A DNA stretch of 5,886 nt, taken from Bacillota bacterium. GTDB taxonomy: Bacteria; Bacillota_I; Bacilli_A; Acholeplasmatales; UBA5453. Of this stretch, positions 5,317 through 5,886 are shown in pieces. The stretch spans positions 1 through 5,886 of the forward strand of contig JAEZHT010000055.1 of assembly GCA_023436805.1 (NCBI GenBank). Direction: 5' to 3'. A program made the position numbers and the translations under genes. The notes under the pieces were generated by a model. That model was not told the origin of the DNA, did not search any database, and worked only from the letters and a program-made list of their open reading frames with translations. Each line of letters starts with the position of its first letter. Position 1 is the stretch's first letter.

Positions 5317-5886
5317 ATACCTTTTCAATCAGAAGTGAAACATCACCGATTTGCCATCTACTTACGTAAAAATAGTAAATACCTGGATCTAAACTTACGG
5401 TGTCAGATACTTCAAATTCAACGATATCCCCTGATGATGTCCTCACTAGGACATTTGGTAAAACATCATCCGGCGAGGTCATACGGTAGAAACTTTGTTC
5501 ATCCACCGTTAACACCAGTAAATCCGTATCATAAAGATATTGAATTTTGGTATTGGTGACTTGGCCAACCTGGATGATGTGGTGTTTGCCATCCACCGAC
5601 ATCGATGCATCATCTGCAATCATGTCTTCCCAAATCAAATCAGGTATGTCTATTTCGTCATAAGTTAGCTTTATTTGCATAATTGTCGGTATATCATAGT
5701 ACATATTACTACCGTTTTTTTCGTAATGAGCCACGAGATAATCCAATAAATCAGCTTCTATACTTACGATTCTTTTAGTTTCAATATCGATATTTATCGT
5801 AAAATCCACATTGACATCATTCAAAACTGGATTGGTTTTCTCGTTTTTTGGATCTTGAAATCCTTTAATCATATCCGCCAATGTTG
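5315..5886 (-). CDS. Hypothetical protein, C-terminal part (5' end beyond window)
   Basis: I do not recognise this protein. The frame is open to the right edge. A TTG at 5881 or ATG at 5872 could be read as a start, but neither has a properly spaced ribosome site, so the gene most likely begins outside the window. About 188-190 residues are visible. They are acidic, lack cysteine and any membrane helix, and alternate hydrophobic and polar residues as beta strands do (for example VDFTINIDIETKRIVSIEAD near residues 24-43 counted from the TTG). The C-terminus has LDPGIYYFYVSRW followed by a terminal strand ending EKV, like the end of a beta-sandwich domain. This would suit an extracytoplasmic or lipoprotein domain, but the N-terminus that would show a signal peptide is not visible. 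It has its own terminator immediately after the stop. Confidence 0.7.
   Translation of the reverse strand, partial: TLADMIKGFQDPKNEKTNPVLNDVNVDFTINIDIETKRIVSIEADLLDYLVAHYEKNGSNMYYDIPTIMQIKLTYDEIDIPDLIWEDMIADDASMSVDGKHHIIQVGQVTNTKIQYLYDTDLLVLTVDEQSFYRMTSPDDVLPNVLVRTSSGDIVEFEVSDTVSLDPGIYYFYVSRWQIGDVSLLIEKV

Overview
The window carries one compact lipid and isoprenoid operon, read entirely on the minus strand, between a partial unknown gene on the right and the start of a stable-RNA operon on the left. The DNA is AT-rich (roughly 35-42% GC by eye). All genes use the standard code: uppS and cdsA end in TGA, and tryptophans are TGG. Protein motifs, Shine-Dalgarno sites and promoters are of Bacillota/Mollicutes type. 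The gene set (MEP-pathway enzyme, CdsA, UppS, RseP, corrinoid adenosyltransferase, standard code) would fit an Acholeplasma-like organism, but this is inference; a small AT-rich Firmicute is also possible.

Layout, in the direction of transcription (right to left). (1) 5886-5315: the 3' part of an unrecognised, acidic, probably beta-rich protein. It runs off the window edge and ends in its own intrinsic terminator. (2) About 5261-5211: a promoter with a perfect TATAAT -10 box and a GGTGAT ribosome site, which fixes the uppS start at 5210. (3) 5210-355: uppS, cdsA, dxr, rseP and a PduO-type cob(I)alamin adenosyltransferase, joined by ATGA overlaps, a 2-base gap and a TAATG overlap. A strong intrinsic terminator whose loop holds the last stop codon closes the operon. 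(4) 354-1: no protein gene. This stretch has two tandem consensus-like promoters (TTGACT-17-TAGAAT and TTGACT-17-TATTAT), AT-rich upstream tracts and a boxA-like CTTTGAAAACTGAAT leader motif. It reads as the promoter and leader of an rRNA operon whose 16S gene should begin just beyond the left edge.

How the genes work together: Dxr makes MEP, the committed precursor for IPP and DMAPP. UppS condenses IPP into undecaprenyl diphosphate. CdsA makes CDP-diacylglycerol for phospholipids. RseP is the intramembrane protease that usually sits in this cluster. The uppS-cdsA-dxr-rseP order is the classic Firmicute arrangement, but the usual neighbours (frr upstream, proS/polC downstream) are absent. The adenosyltransferase occupies the 3' end instead.

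I found no CRISPR array, transposon, tRNA or clearly new system. The points most worth a second look are the rrn leader at the left edge, the second PDZ-like domain in RseP, the adenosyltransferase coupled to the lipid operon, and the unidentified partial protein.
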